Notes: generated by a model not told the origin, from the letters alone. Counted from the stretch's first letter, positions 52,086 through 62,162 are shown. The stretch: DNA of 64,000 nt from Micromonospora sp. C28SCA-DRY-2 (GCF_030519475.1 NZ_JAUMKD010000002.1:1-64000); one strand, 5' to 3'. Program-made: numbers and translations.

Positions 52086-53099
52086 TCAGGCTTCGTGTGC
52101 TGGACGGTGGCGAGCAAAGGATGCCAAGAGAGCCGCGCGAAGATCTCTAGTATCCGCAGGGCGTTCGAACGTCATGGACCGGTGCGCAAGGTTCCCTGAC
52201 TTCGCCCGAAAGGCAACCGTCAGCTGGTCGAATGCAAGCGCTAGTTTCTCCTCAGTAAGAGCTGGCCGCCGGGCCAGGTCACGGCCGACGAACTCCACCA
52301 CCTCGGGCCGGTGCGCCGATGCAATGTACAGAATCACGTCGCCATCCTTGCGCGTCACCGTCAACTTTGGCGCCAAACGACGGCGTGCTTCGCTAAGCCC
52401 ATACCCTCCCTTGAGCCGCTGCTCTCCTGTCGACCGACCATCGCTGCCCGTAATCACCTGCGCAAACCTTTCAGCGCCAGCGAAGACGGCCGAATCAATA
52501 AGTCCGCTCTCTGGCGACTTTGGATCCGGCTGGATAACAGCCCTATCTGGCGAGTCTGAGCGATTAACCAACAAGGCGAGCACGACGCCGACCGCGATTG
52601 CTTGCATAACCTCCTTGCCGCGCCCGCTGCGAAGATCAATAACCTGGTTCAGCCTAGCAAGCGACCACGAGCGATAAAGCGCAAGAGCCCTATGCTCCGC
52701 GGCCGCAATCCTTGCGGGCGAAATAATCACCAAGTCATCGTTTGCGCCAGTCTGTTCTTCGAGAATCTCGATCAGCAGACGCCCCTCAGGTCCAACGAGG
52801 AGGGCATCATCCCCGCCGTCGATAACTAGAGGAGGGCCCAGTGGGGACAGGCTTCGACGGAGGCTTGGCGGAGTTTTAGGAAGGCGAGACAGTCTCTCGC
52901 GCAGCGACTGGCCTCTAGCTAATGGATCAAAGAATCTCTTACAAGCATCCAAATCTGCGTCGGCACTAGAAAGACCTTGCCCGTAGGTGAGGCGCCACAA
53001 GTGGGAAAGGTCCGCTAAAAGCGCTCGCGCCTCTGACTCAGCAAGCACAGCAGGCGCGCCAAATGCCTGCCGGACAGTGGACGTTTCGCTATTCGTCAT
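52086..53099 (-). CDS. Unknown protein, 337 residues, last gene of the ATPase operon
   Basis: Soluble, helix-rich N-terminus (EARALLADLSHLWRLTYGQG) and a beta/alpha C-terminal part (GEQRLKGGYGLSEARRRLAP, then DVILYIASAHRPEVVEFVGR). A central hydrophobic helix QAIAVGVVLALLVN may be buried. No nuclease motif is recognised. Its ATG overlaps the ATPase stop (ATGA), so the two are made in fixed ratio and probably form a complex. It ends 11 bp from the convergent methyltransferase stop. Confidence 0.78.
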   Translation of the reverse strand: MTNSETSTVRQAFGAPAVLAESEARALLADLSHLWRLTYGQGLSSADADLDACKRFFDPLARGQSLRERLSRLPKTPPSLRRSLSPLGPPLVIDGGDDALLVGPEGRLLIEILEEQTGANDDLVIISPARIAAAEHRALALYRSWSLARLNQVIDLRSGRGKEVMQAIAVGVVLALLVNRSDSPDRAVIQPDPKSPESGLIDSAVFAGAERFAQVITGSDGRSTGEQRLKGGYGLSEARRRLAPKLTVTRKDGDVILYIASAHRPEVVEFVGRDLARRPALTEEKLALAFDQLTVAFRAKSGNLAHRSMTFERPADTRDLRAALLASFARHRPAHEA

Positions 53100-55474
53100 A
53101 GAGAGAACGCCTCGGTGAGATAGCCGCGCTGCCTAAGGTCCCTGATACGCGACCGCTGCTTGTCATCCCCGCCTTCAGTGGGGGGAATGCGTTCGAGAGG
53201 AAGGATCACGACTATCTGATCATGCGGTTGACGCAGGCGTCGTTCGTCCAAATAGACGGCAAGATCTCGCATTCTTTCAGCATCGAGGAAAGCGTTGAAC
53301 TCGTCCAGTGCGATGAGTCGGTTCGCTGCCCCGAGCTCGTCTCGCTCCAACTGTGCCAGCTGAGCATGGGTGTAAGCAAAAGCTTGTTGACCACTGGAGA
53401 AGCCCGAAAGAGGTCTACTCATCTCCTCGCCCTCGGCGGTCCAGTGGACCCTCATATCGCGCCAGTCCAACCACAGATCGTCTGCATTCTCGAACAGGGA
53501 CTGCCGAAGAAGAGGGTCATTGAACCAATCCCGAACCTCACTAGCCAACCATACCCGCGCCGCTCTGTCCCAAGGAGTAGGGGCGGCCGACATGCTGGAA
53601 GAACGCCCAATTTCGCCGTAGAGACGGCCTAGCGCCGCGCCGATTCCTTGGATAGCGGCGTATTGCTGTTGAAGCTTGTCACGCGCTTGCTCTAGGCGGC
53701 CAGAGAGGGCATCGAGTTGGATCGCCTGTTGAAACACGGTTGCCCGCTGCAGTGCGGAGACCTCAGGCAAGGCAGCCCGCAGCCACGCGTGGGCGTCGTC
53801 TTGCGTGAGCAGCTCGACCACTTGAGCGATGCGCGACTTGCGGTCTTGGAGCACCCTGTCTGCTCGCTCCGCTGCCTGAACCGCTTGCACCTGTTGCCTC
53901 GTCAACTGATCAAGTTCGGCGCGCGCCTGCTCACGCCTGCCACGCACGCGTGCAACCTCGACCTCCGCCTGCCTGCATAGGCGTAGGAGTTCTGCGGCTA
54001 AGGCGTCCTCCGTCATGCCGCCCCCCAAAACCTCACGCGCATGTTCTAGGCGGGCATGAGCAGCTTGAACCGAGCGGCTTCTTTGATCAAGCTCATTACG
54101 GGCCTTGATCAATTCGTCGATGGTCTTGGCGGTTTGAGCTGGCAGTGATTCAGATGCGTCCTTAAGCCGCTTCTCGGCACGGGAGAAGTTTGCTTGCGCC
54201 TGTTCAACCTCCGCGAGCTTCGCGGATGCTTGTACTACCGCAGCGATCCGCGAGCGGAGCAGATCGATGTCGGCCTCCAACTGTTGCGCATCTCCAGACG
54301 GGGTCCGATCCCTTAGCTTTGCGGCCTGTCTGAGGCATGCATCCCGCAAGGCGGAGACGCTCCAACTGGGAGCGCCCTCTTCCCCCTCAAGGAGCGTTGT
54401 TTGCCCGAGTTCGTGCCGCTCTGCGTCGGATAGCCTTTCGGCCAAATCTTCTAGAACTGACACGAGCATGGGTGCTGCGTGCACCTGGGGGCGGCGCTCC
54501 AGCAACTCCTTCAACCGTCGGCTAAGCTCGCTCTGGGTAGCTACGATCTGCTCGCTGTTCGGCTCCACTTCAGCTGCTGTAGTGAGCCGCTCCAACTCGT
54601 TCGTAGCCTGGCGCAGCGCCTTATCGGTTCGGACAAGAAATTTTCTTGCATTCTCGAACTCGCGCTCTGCCTGCTCATTCAAATGTTGACGGCTACTTGC
54701 GCGAGTGATTTGATCATCGAGTCGCTCGGTCTTTGCCTCGAGATCGTCAAGCTCTTCCTTAAGCCGGTCAAGCTTCTCCTGCATCTCAGGGCCCTGCCCT
54801 CGAACCTGATCGAGGCGATCCAGCACTGATGTAGCGCGGTCCAATACTTCCATACGCTGGCGGCGATCGCTTAGCTCGTCGGTCAACAGCTTGCTCACTT
54901 TTGCAAAGTCCTCCGCCGCCTTCATTTCTGTCGGCAATTGCGAAGGTAGACTCTGCAAGACAAGCTTTTGGACTTCGTCTATCGCGAAATCGATGTCGCT
55001 CTGCCGGCGCTCGCCTGAACCCTCTAGCCAGTCGAAAATGTGGCGACGAGATGCCTCGACCCTATTTGCCAACACCTTTAGAGGCGTCTCGGCGGCGATG
55101 ATGTGGTGAACGCTGAACAGCGAGCGGATTGCTATGTAGTTGACAGTCTTGCCATCTACCTCTATTCGGCCCAGACGATCCTCCAACGGCCGAGGATCCA
55201 ACGGCCAGTCGGATGGATCCAGTCGCCATTCAATCGTTCTAGCGTGCTGCAATCCCGTAACCGTAACCCGCGCCTTTACAAGTTGTTCGCGGAAGCTACG
55301 CCAATCCTGATCATTTTCGGCAAATGGTTGGTCGCCCGCGCATAGGCGCAGCAGCTTGATCGCCGCAGTCTTGCCAATCCCGTTGTACCCCTCAATCTTA
55401 CACAACGGAATGTCGGGAATCTCATCGATGATGCGAAGCCCTCGGCGAGACTGGGCTTCGATTCTAATCTGCAC
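53096..55474 (-). CDS. SMC/RecN-like coiled-coil ATPase
   Basis: 792 residues. Walker A is at the N-terminus (IEGYNGIGKTAAIKLL, about residues 27-42); a long coiled coil runs from about 190 to 600. The C-terminal ATPase half has the ABC signature PLSGFSSGQQAFAYTHAQL and Walker B RLIALDEFNAFLDAER with its D-loop. This is the head-coil-head layout of SMC-like ATPases in defence systems (Lamassu, Wadjet-like and ABC-three-component systems), smaller than Smc and without the RecN insert. The GTG at 55474 overlaps the upstream small gene by 11 nt. Confidence 0.87.
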   Translation of the reverse strand: MQIRIEAQSRRGLRIIDEIPDIPLCKIEGYNGIGKTAAIKLLRLCAGDQPFAENDQDWRSFREQLVKARVTVTGLQHARTIEWRLDPSDWPLDPRPLEDRLGRIEVDGKTVNYIAIRSLFSVHHIIAAETPLKVLANRVEASRRHIFDWLEGSGERRQSDIDFAIDEVQKLVLQSLPSQLPTEMKAAEDFAKVSKLLTDELSDRRQRMEVLDRATSVLDRLDQVRGQGPEMQEKLDRLKEELDDLEAKTERLDDQITRASSRQHLNEQAEREFENARKFLVRTDKALRQATNELERLTTAAEVEPNSEQIVATQSELSRRLKELLERRPQVHAAPMLVSVLEDLAERLSDAERHELGQTTLLEGEEGAPSWSVSALRDACLRQAAKLRDRTPSGDAQQLEADIDLLRSRIAAVVQASAKLAEVEQAQANFSRAEKRLKDASESLPAQTAKTIDELIKARNELDQRSRSVQAAHARLEHAREVLGGGMTEDALAAELLRLCRQAEVEVARVRGRREQARAELDQLTRQQVQAVQAAERADRVLQDRKSRIAQVVELLTQDDAHAWLRAALPEVSALQRATVFQQAIQLDALSGRLEQARDKLQQQYAAIQGIGAALGRLYGEIGRSSSMSAAPTPWDRAARVWLASEVRDWFNDPLLRQSLFENADDLWLDWRDMRVHWTAEGEEMSRPLSGFSSGQQAFAYTHAQLAQLERDELGAANRLIALDEFNAFLDAERMRDLAVYLDERRLRQPHDQIVVILPLERIPPTEGGDDKQRSRIRDLRQRGYLTEAFSL

Positions 55475-55781
55475 TCTGTATGAGCCTTTCCGCCACGGCC
55501 TGAAGGTCGAATGAGTCTTCAGTGAGCAGCCTCAAAAGATCGAGGTCAACGATGCTCGCCACTCGGTCGACATCACCACTCTCGCCGTCCACGGACTCAG
55601 AGGCGCCCGTAATGTCGCTTATTGCTTGAAGGACCTGCTTGCCCCGGCTGACCACAGGCACACTCCTCCCGTTGCGGCGACCAACCTTGTCATTTTTATC
55701 CTGTTTGGAGCTTACGATCAAGATGCCATTCGATCCACGCATCGGGTTCGACGATGCCTTCGTAGCGTTTGCCGAAACCAC
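55464..55781 (-). CDS. Small unknown protein, first gene of the ATPase operon
   Basis: About 105 residues from the GTG at 55781, or 92 from the ATG at 55742. Basic N-terminal half (SSKQDKNDKVGRRNGRS), then a short acidic helix-rich part (SVDGESGDVDRVASIVDLDL ... LRLLTEDSFDLQAVAERLIQ). It overlaps the ATPase gene by 11 nt. A small middle component beside an ABC ATPase is typical of ABC-three-component systems, but I cannot assign it to a named class. Confidence 0.6.
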   Translation of the reverse strand: MVSANATKASSNPMRGSNGILIVSSKQDKNDKVGRRNGRSVPVVSRGKQVLQAISDITGASESVDGESGDVDRVASIVDLDLLRLLTEDSFDLQAVAERLIQSAD

Positions 55782-56283
55782 CTTTACAAGATCAAGGCAC
55801 CGCGCTCCGCGCGGTGCGGGGCGGCAAACCCGGCCGGCGGCAAGCCGCCCCGGCCGCCTGCGGCGCCGGGGCGGTGAGCCACCGACAGCCGCCTGGACAC
55901 CGCCCCCACGGCGAGAGGAACCAGCCTCAGCGATGCCGTGACGGAAGCCTGCGGGGCCGCTCTGGTCGGATGGTCGGGGCTCCGCCTGTCGCGCCAGTCC
56001 AACACCGGGACTGGCTTGCCACTGGGTCACCGGGTCGCGGCATCAGCTCCACCGCCAGGACGTGCCCGGCGTCCACGACAGCCGGCGGCACAGCAGCAGA
56101 GCCCACACCCACCGAAAGGCCCCATAACGAAGGGAGGGCGTGGGCCGGATCCGAGGTGCACTGAGCCGACGCAGGCCGTCTCAGGCCGTGGCCAGGCCGT
56201 CAAACGCCACCCAACGATGACCAAGGCCAACCAACGGCACCAGATAAACGACCAGCTCAGAGCCTTGATCAGGTCTCTGAGCT
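55782..56283. other. 500-bp non-coding end of the element
   Basis: GC-rich at its left end with no supported gene. It probably contains the promoter of the ATPase operon and, near 56172, three arm-type repeats. Otherwise I see nothing definite. Confidence 0.5.
56172..56201 (+). repeat. Three CAGGCCGTS arm-type repeats beside attR
   Basis: CAGGCCGTC at 56172-56180, CAGGCCGTG at 56182-56190 and CAGGCCGTC at 56193-56201, spaced 10 and 11 bp. They match the pair next to attL. Confidence 0.6.
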
Positions 56284-56287
56284 GTGG

Positions 56288-56714
<427 letters not shown>

Positions 56715-56842
56715 GCACTCATCCTAACGACGCGGCGCCGACGCCCATTTCCGCCCCGCGCGGGTGGCAGCGGCGGTAGCACAGGGGCCGGCGGGTCGCC
56801 CCGTGTCGACCGCCGGCCCCTGTTGTCGACTCCGTGCGCGGC

Positions 56843-58276
56843 TCACCAGTTCCACACGAGCGACTCGTTGAAGATCCGCTCGCCCTTCGCCGGCTCCCGC
56901 AGCGTCCCGGAGCCCACCGCCTTCCCGTCGCCGTCCACCGCGCGCAGGGTCACCTGCGCGCCGAGCGGCAGGGTCAGCAGCGCCGCGCCGTCGCGTACCT
57001 CGGCCGTGGCACGGACCTCGCCACCCGCCACGGCCTCGACCCGGACGGCCGCCGGGCGCGGCACCACCAGCAGCCGGTCGGTGAGGGCGGCACGGCCGTC
57101 GACCAGCGCCGGCACGCGGACCGCGGCCAGGTCGTACGCGACACTGGTCCCGGTGGCCACCAGCGGGGCCGGGTTCCGGTCGGGCGCCTCCACCGGCGGT
57201 ACGTCGGGCCGGGACTCGCCCGGCCCGGCCAGGGCGAGCCGCCCGTGTTCCCCGGAGCCGAGTTGCAGGACCAGCGGCCCGTCGCCGGGCGGGCCGACCA
57301 GCACGGCGTCCCGGGAGTCGAGCCGGCCCGCCCAGCGGACCTCGGGCGGCGTGCCGTCCACCAGGCCGCTGCCGTCCACCAGCTCCCGGTAGGCGGTGTC
57401 CGCGCCGCGCGCCGCCCGCCAGTCGGCCGTCGGTGAGGGGTCCGGCCGACCGTCGCGCGGGTCCTCCTTCCCCGCCCATCGGGTCTGCACGGCGAGGTGC
57501 TGGATGCCGACGGGGCCGGCCTCGCGGAGCTGGCCGTCGCACTCGACCCGCCACCAGCCGCGGGCCAGGCTCGGCTCGACCAGCAGGTGGTCGCCGCCGG
57601 GTGCGGTCTGCCAGCGCCGCTGCACGCCGCCCCACAGCTGAGCGGAGCGGGCGTAGGAGACGGTGCACCCGGACGGCGCCAACCCGAGCAGCCACCCGTG
57701 CTCGGTGCCGAAGCTGGCGTCCAGCACGGTGAAGGCGGCGGGCTCCACGTTCGCCTGGGCGTCGCCCCTGACCAGGTCCCGGGGTGACGCTCCGACCCGG
57801 GCATGCAGGGTGACCAGCGCGGCACGGGTGTCCGAGTGGTAGGCCAGGACGATGGTGCGGAAGCCCGCCGTGTCGTCGGCCCAGAGCACCCGCACGGTAG
57901 ACAACTCCGCGCTCATGAACAGCCGGTCGCCGTCCCGGTCGGCGCGCCGGGTCAGCTCGGTGAGGAAGGCCCGGTCGCCGGCCAGGCTTCCCCGGGTGGG
58001 TGAGTTGATCAGGCGCCAGGTCCACTCCGAGTCGACCGGGTAGCCGTGGAGGACCGGGGAACCGCCGTCGGGCCGTCCGTCCGGGCCGGCGGCGCTGAAG
58101 GCTGCCGGGCCGGCCAGTGCGGCGGCGAGGACCGCGGCCGCCGCCGCCCAGAGGCCCGCGAGGCGCCGCCGCCGGCGCCGCCGGGCGTGCCGCATCAGCC
58201 GGCCGTACGGGTCCTCGTCCGGCACCACTGTCCCGGCGATCCGGGCCAGCCCGATGCGGAGATCGTCCACGCTCAT
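56843..58276 (-). CDS. Membrane protein coupled to the SigE-family sigma factor
   Basis: 477 residues. Short N-terminal cytoplasmic part (MSVDDLRIGLARIAGTVVPD ... PYGRLMRHARRRRRRRLAG), one membrane span (LWAAAAAVLAAALAGPAAF, about residues 41-59) and a large outer domain rich in beta strands. There is no zinc-binding HxxxCxxC motif, so it is not a ZAS anti-sigma factor. Its ATG overlaps the sigma stop (ATGA). Such partners of SigE-type factors are common in this family and may control the sigma factor. Confidence 0.8.
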   Translation of the reverse strand: MSVDDLRIGLARIAGTVVPDEDPYGRLMRHARRRRRRRLAGLWAAAAAVLAAALAGPAAFSAAGPDGRPDGGSPVLHGYPVDSEWTWRLINSPTRGSLAGDRAFLTELTRRADRDGDRLFMSAELSTVRVLWADDTAGFRTIVLAYHSDTRAALVTLHARVGASPRDLVRGDAQANVEPAAFTVLDASFGTEHGWLLGLAPSGCTVSYARSAQLWGGVQRRWQTAPGGDHLLVEPSLARGWWRVECDGQLREAGPVGIQHLAVQTRWAGKEDPRDGRPDPSPTADWRAARGADTAYRELVDGSGLVDGTPPEVRWAGRLDSRDAVLVGPPGDGPLVLQLGSGEHGRLALAGPGESRPDVPPVEAPDRNPAPLVATGTSVAYDLAAVRVPALVDGRAALTDRLLVVPRPAAVRVEAVAGGEVRATAEVRDGAALLTLPLGAQVTLRAVDGDGKAVGSGTLREPAKGERIFNESLVWNW

Positions 58277-58788
58277 GCCCGCTCCCCCATCAGCTCGCCG
58301 TTGACCGCCGAACGGCCGGCCGGCGGGTGCAGCACCGCCCGGAGCCGGGTCAGCCCCCGCGCCGCCTGGCTCTTCACCGTCCCCACCGAACACCCCATCG
58401 CCGCCGCCACGTCGGCCTCGGAGAGGTCCTCCCAGTAGCGCAGGACCAGCACCGCCCGCATCCGGGCGGGCAGCCGGTCCAGCGCGGTCAGCAGTTCGTC
58501 GCGGACGACGACCGCGTCGGTGACGTCCGGGCCGGCCCGGTCCGGCACCACCGAGGTGAGCACCTCCCGCAGGCCGATCCGCCGCCAACGGCTGGTGCGG
58601 TCGTTGACCATCGCCCGGCGGACGTACGCCATCGGCTCGTCGACCGTGCGCCAGTGCCGCATCACCTTCAGCAGCGCTTCGTGCACCAGGTCCTGCGCGA
58701 CCTCCCGGCTGCCGGTCAGCAGGTACGCGGTCCGCAGCAGGTCGCCGTAGCGCACCTCGACGAACTCCCGGAAGTCGGCCTCATCCAC
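58273..58788 (-). CDS. SigE family ECF sigma factor
   Basis: 171 residues. Region 2 (FVEVRYGDLLRTAYLLTGSR ... AQDLVHEALLKVMRHW ... YVRRAMVNDRTSRWRR) and region 4 (LPARMRAVLVLRYWEDLSEA then MGCSVGTVKSQAARGLTRLR) are complete. This is the SigE-70-like group typical of actinomycetes. It starts with GTG at 58788 and is coupled to the downstream membrane gene. Confidence 0.93.
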   Translation of the reverse strand: MDEADFREFVEVRYGDLLRTAYLLTGSREVAQDLVHEALLKVMRHWRTVDEPMAYVRRAMVNDRTSRWRRIGLREVLTSVVPDRAGPDVTDAVVVRDELLTALDRLPARMRAVLVLRYWEDLSEADVAAAMGCSVGTVKSQAARGLTRLRAVLHPPAGRSAVNGELMGERA

Positions 58789-58939
58789 GCGCCGCCCCTT
58801 CGTCGTGCCCGGTCATGGTGCCGATTCCTCTCCCTGGGTTCGTCTCACCCGGTACGACGCGGCACCGGGCCGGGAGGTTGAGAGGCGTGGCAGCACCGCT
58901 CCGGCGGCCGGCCGGAACCCGTACTAGCCTCTGGGGATC

Positions 58940-59701
58940 ATGGATCTCTCCGACGCCGCGCTGCTGCTCGTCGCCGGTCTCGCCGCGGGCACTGTCAACG
59001 CGGTGGCCGGCGGGGGCTCGCTCATCACGTTCCCCGCGATGCTCGCGGTCGGACTGGCGCCGGTGCCGGCCAACGTCAGCAACTCGGTGGCCGTGTTCCC
59101 CGGCTACGTGGCCAGCGTGGCGGGCAGCCGGGTGGACCTGCCGCGCGGCCGGGCACTGGCCACCCTGGTGCCCACCACGATCGTCGGCACCATCGCCGGG
59201 GCGCTGTTGCTGCTGGCCACCCCGGCGCGGGCGTTCGAGCTGGTCGTACCGTTCCTGGTGCTCGGCGCGACAGCGGTGCTGGCCTTCCAGGACCCGCTGC
59301 GCCGGCTGGTCGGGCATCCGCGGGACCTGTCGCCGCGCCGCCGTACGGTCGTGGTGCAGGCCATGGTCGCGCTCGGCGCGGTGTACGGCGGCTACTTCGG
59401 CGCGGCGCTCGGGGTGATGCTGGTCGCCGGCCTGGCCCTGGTGCTGGACGCCACGCTGGCCCGGGTGAGCGCCATCAAGAACCTGCTCTCCGCCCTGGTC
59501 GGGCTGACCACGCTGGTCGTCTTCGCGCTCTTCGGCCCGGTGAACTGGGCGGCCGTCGGGCTGGCCGCGCCGGCCACGCTGGTCGGCGGGTACGCCGGCG
59601 CCCGGCTGGTCCGCCGGCTGCCGGCGGTGGTGCTCAAGACGCTGATCGTGAGTTTCGGCACGCTGATCGGGCTCTACCTGCTCTACCGCGCGCTGACCTG
59701 A
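58940..59701 (+). CDS. TauE/SafE family transporter
   Basis: 253 residues, about eight membrane spans in two similar halves: GLAAGTVNAVAGGGSLITFP near the start and GGYFGAALGVMLVAGLALVL in the second half. Members export or import sulfite, sulfoacetate or related anions across the membrane. The ATG at 58940 lies 9 nt after TAGCCT. The substrate cannot be read from the sequence. Confidence 0.9.
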   Translation: MDLSDAALLLVAGLAAGTVNAVAGGGSLITFPAMLAVGLAPVPANVSNSVAVFPGYVASVAGSRVDLPRGRALATLVPTTIVGTIAGALLLLATPARAFELVVPFLVLGATAVLAFQDPLRRLVGHPRDLSPRRRTVVVQAMVALGAVYGGYFGAALGVMLVAGLALVLDATLARVSAIKNLLSALVGLTTLVVFALFGPVNWAAVGLAAPATLVGGYAGARLVRRLPAVVLKTLIVSFGTLIGLYLLYRALT

Positions 59702-59982
59702 CCCGGTCGCCGGACCGGTCGGCACGCCTCGCCCACCGGCTCGACCAGGCCCGCCCCGGACGCCCGGCCCCGGTGCCGACCCGGCGGCCAGCCGCTGCCG
59801 GTGGCCGCCCCGGGTACGACCGGGTGGCCGCACCGGCCCGGACGGCGGGACACCGCCGAGTCGTGGTGCCGACTCGGCGGCGTCCCGGCCGGTGCCGCCC
59901 GACCGCGGGGCGGTGACCATGCCAGCGAGGGACCTGGCGCACCCGGCCCCCGGGCGCGCGGCTGCCGGGGGCCGGGGCGGGC

Positions 59983-61632
59983 TCAGGCGACCGGCTCCGG
60001 AGCCGCGTCGGCGTCCCGGCGCTCGCCGGGCGTCACCCGCGGGTCGCCCTCGTCGGCGAAGTAGTCGTCCGAGGTGGTGCCGTCGACGCCCTCGCGCACC
60101 TTCACCGCCCGCAGGATCAGCGTCAGGATCGCCGCCACCAGCAGGTTGACCAGGACGGCCACGATGCCGACGTAGATCGTCTTGGGGGTGTCGAAGCCGA
60201 ACTTCTCCAGCGGGAAGGCCGAGCCGGCGAAGTGCTTCCGGGTCGGGCTGGAGATCTGGTAGAGCATCCACATCCCGAGCCCCATGCCGGCCACCCAGCC
60301 GGCGATCAGCGCGCCCCGGTGGAACCAGCGGGTGTAGAGGCCGAGCGCCACCGCCGGCAGCGTCTGCAGGATGATCACGCCGCCGATCAGCTGGAGGTCG
60401 ATGGAGAACTGCGGGTCGAGGAAGACGATGCAGGCCACCGCGCCGATCTTCACCACCAGCGAGGTGATCTTGGAGACGTTCGCCTCCTGGGCCGGGGTGG
60501 CGTCCCGGCGCAGGTACTCCTTGTAGATGTTGCGGGTGAACAGGTTCGCCGCCGCGATCGACATGATCGCCGCCGGCACCAGCGCGCCGATCCCGATGGC
60601 CGCGTACGCGACACCGGTGAACCAGCTCGGGAACTGCTGGTCGAAGAGCAACGGCACGATGGTGTTGTTGTCCACCGTCCCCTCGCTCGCCCCCGGCAGC
60701 GGCTTCACGTCGGCCGCGATGGCCATGTAGCCGAGCAGCGCGATCAGCCCGAGCAGCAGGCTGTACGCCGGCAGCGCGGACATGTTCCGCTTGATCACGT
60801 CCCGGTTCCGGCTGGCCAGCACGCCGGTGATGCTGTGCGGGTAGAGGAACAGCGCCAGCGCCGAGCCGAACGCCAGCGTGACGTACTGGAGCTGGTTGTT
60901 GGCGTTGAGCAGGATCCCGTCGCCGGGGCTCGGTGAGGCGTCGAACTTCGCGTCCGCGGCGCCGAAGATCTCGCCCCAGCCGCCCAGCTTGTACGGCAGG
61001 TACAGCACCGCCACCAGGATCACGATGTAGATCAGGGTGTCCTTGACGAAGGCGATCAGTGCCGGCGCGCGCAGCCCGGACTGGTAGGTGTACGCGGCCA
61101 GGATGGCGAACGCCACGATGATCGGCAGGTGCCGGGCCAGGGTGCTCTCGCCGGTCACCCCCATCGCCTTGAGCACCGCCTCGATGCCGACCAGTTGCAG
61201 CGCGATGTACGGCATGGTGGCGACGATGCCGGTGATCGCGACCAGCAGCGCCAGCACCGGCGAGTCGAACCGGCTGCGGACGAAGTCGGCCGGGGTGACG
61301 AAGCCGTGCCGGTGCGACACCGACCAGAGTCGACAGAGCACCAGGAAGACCAGCGGGTAGATGACGATGGTGTAGGGCACGGCGAAGAAGCCCATCGCGC
61401 CGGCGCCGAACACCAGCGCCGGCACCGCCACGAAGGTGTACGCGGTGTAGAGGTCACCGCCGACCAGGAACCAGGTGATCCAGCCGCCGAAGTTGCGCCC
61501 GCCCAGGCCCCACTCGTCGAGGTGGGCCATGTCGCGCGGGGCCCGCCACCGGGCGGCCACGAAGCCCATCACGCTGACCAGCAGGAAGAGCAGCGTGAAG
61601 ATGATGATCTCGGTGAGGTGGTCCCGCCACAT
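59983..61632 (-). CDS. Sodium/solute symporter, monocarboxylate uptake type
   Basis: 549 residues, about thirteen membrane spans. SSSF family features: WGLGGRNFGGWITWFLVGGD, RSRFDSPVLALLVAITGIVA, FLYPHSITGVLASRNRDVIK and GIGALVPAAIMSIAAANLFT. It fits the MctC/MctP-like branch that takes up acetate, lactate or pyruvate. The start ATG overlaps the stop of a DUF3311 gene, the usual partner. The C-terminal tail is charged and cytoplasmic. Confidence 0.9.
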   Translation of the reverse strand: MWRDHLTEIIIFTLLFLLVSVMGFVAARWRAPRDMAHLDEWGLGGRNFGGWITWFLVGGDLYTAYTFVAVPALVFGAGAMGFFAVPYTIVIYPLVFLVLCRLWSVSHRHGFVTPADFVRSRFDSPVLALLVAITGIVATMPYIALQLVGIEAVLKAMGVTGESTLARHLPIIVAFAILAAYTYQSGLRAPALIAFVKDTLIYIVILVAVLYLPYKLGGWGEIFGAADAKFDASPSPGDGILLNANNQLQYVTLAFGSALALFLYPHSITGVLASRNRDVIKRNMSALPAYSLLLGLIALLGYMAIAADVKPLPGASEGTVDNNTIVPLLFDQQFPSWFTGVAYAAIGIGALVPAAIMSIAAANLFTRNIYKEYLRRDATPAQEANVSKITSLVVKIGAVACIVFLDPQFSIDLQLIGGVIILQTLPAVALGLYTRWFHRGALIAGWVAGMGLGMWMLYQISSPTRKHFAGSAFPLEKFGFDTPKTIYVGIVAVLVNLLVAAILTLILRAVKVREGVDGTTSDDYFADEGDPRVTPGERRDADAAPEPVA

Positions 61633-61889
61633 CAGCGGTCACCCCGCTTCTTGGTGAGCTGGTAGACCACCGTCGTGGTGGTCACGCCCAGCACGATGTA
61701 GGCCAACTGGAGCCAGTAGAACCGCGGGAAACCGAACAGCCGTGGGCCGTCGGCGTTGAACAACGCCGGGATCAGCGGCACCACGATCGGGATGAAGAGC
61801 AACCAGTTCCACCTGCTCTTGTCCTTCGCCCGGGACGACCCCGTCAGGGGTGTCTCCGGTGCGGGTGTGGCCGGTTCGGGTGCAGCCAT
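61632..61889 (-). CDS. DUF3311 protein, symporter partner
   Basis: 85 residues: a Pro/Ala-rich start, then two membrane spans (WNWLLFIPIVVPLIPALFN and FYWLQLAYIVLGVTTTTVVY). Such DUF3311 proteins are encoded directly before monocarboxylate symporters and are thought to be accessory subunits. The TGA and the symporter ATG share a base (TGATG), so translation is coupled. GGAAGG precedes the ATG. Confidence 0.88.
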   Translation of the reverse strand: MAAPEPATPAPETPLTGSSRAKDKSRWNWLLFIPIVVPLIPALFNADGPRLFGFPRFYWLQLAYIVLGVTTTTVVYQLTKKRGDR

Positions 61890-62068
61890 CGGACCCACCT
61901 TCCAGTCGTCGCTCGTGATGTGACGGCCGGAGGCTACGACCCTGTGAGCCCCGTCACGTTCGACCGATCCACCCGGCTGCGCCGAACGGCCGCTCGGCTG
62001 CGCCGAACGGCGGGCGGCGATGGCCCACCGGTCCACCAACCGCGCCTCGGCGGCCACCCCCGGGCCGC

Positions 62069-62156
62069 GGCGGCGGCCCGGCGGCGGCACGGCGGCGGCC
62101 CGGCGGCGGCACGGCGGCGGCCCGGCGGCGGCCCGGCGGCGGCCCGGCGGCGGCCC
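62069..62156. repeat. Eight tandem copies of an 11-bp unit
   Basis: GGCGGCGGCCC repeated eight times, copies 2 and 4 with A for C at position 10. It lies between the DUF3311 promoter region and a terminator. Confidence 0.9.
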
Positions 62157-62162
62157 GGACGA

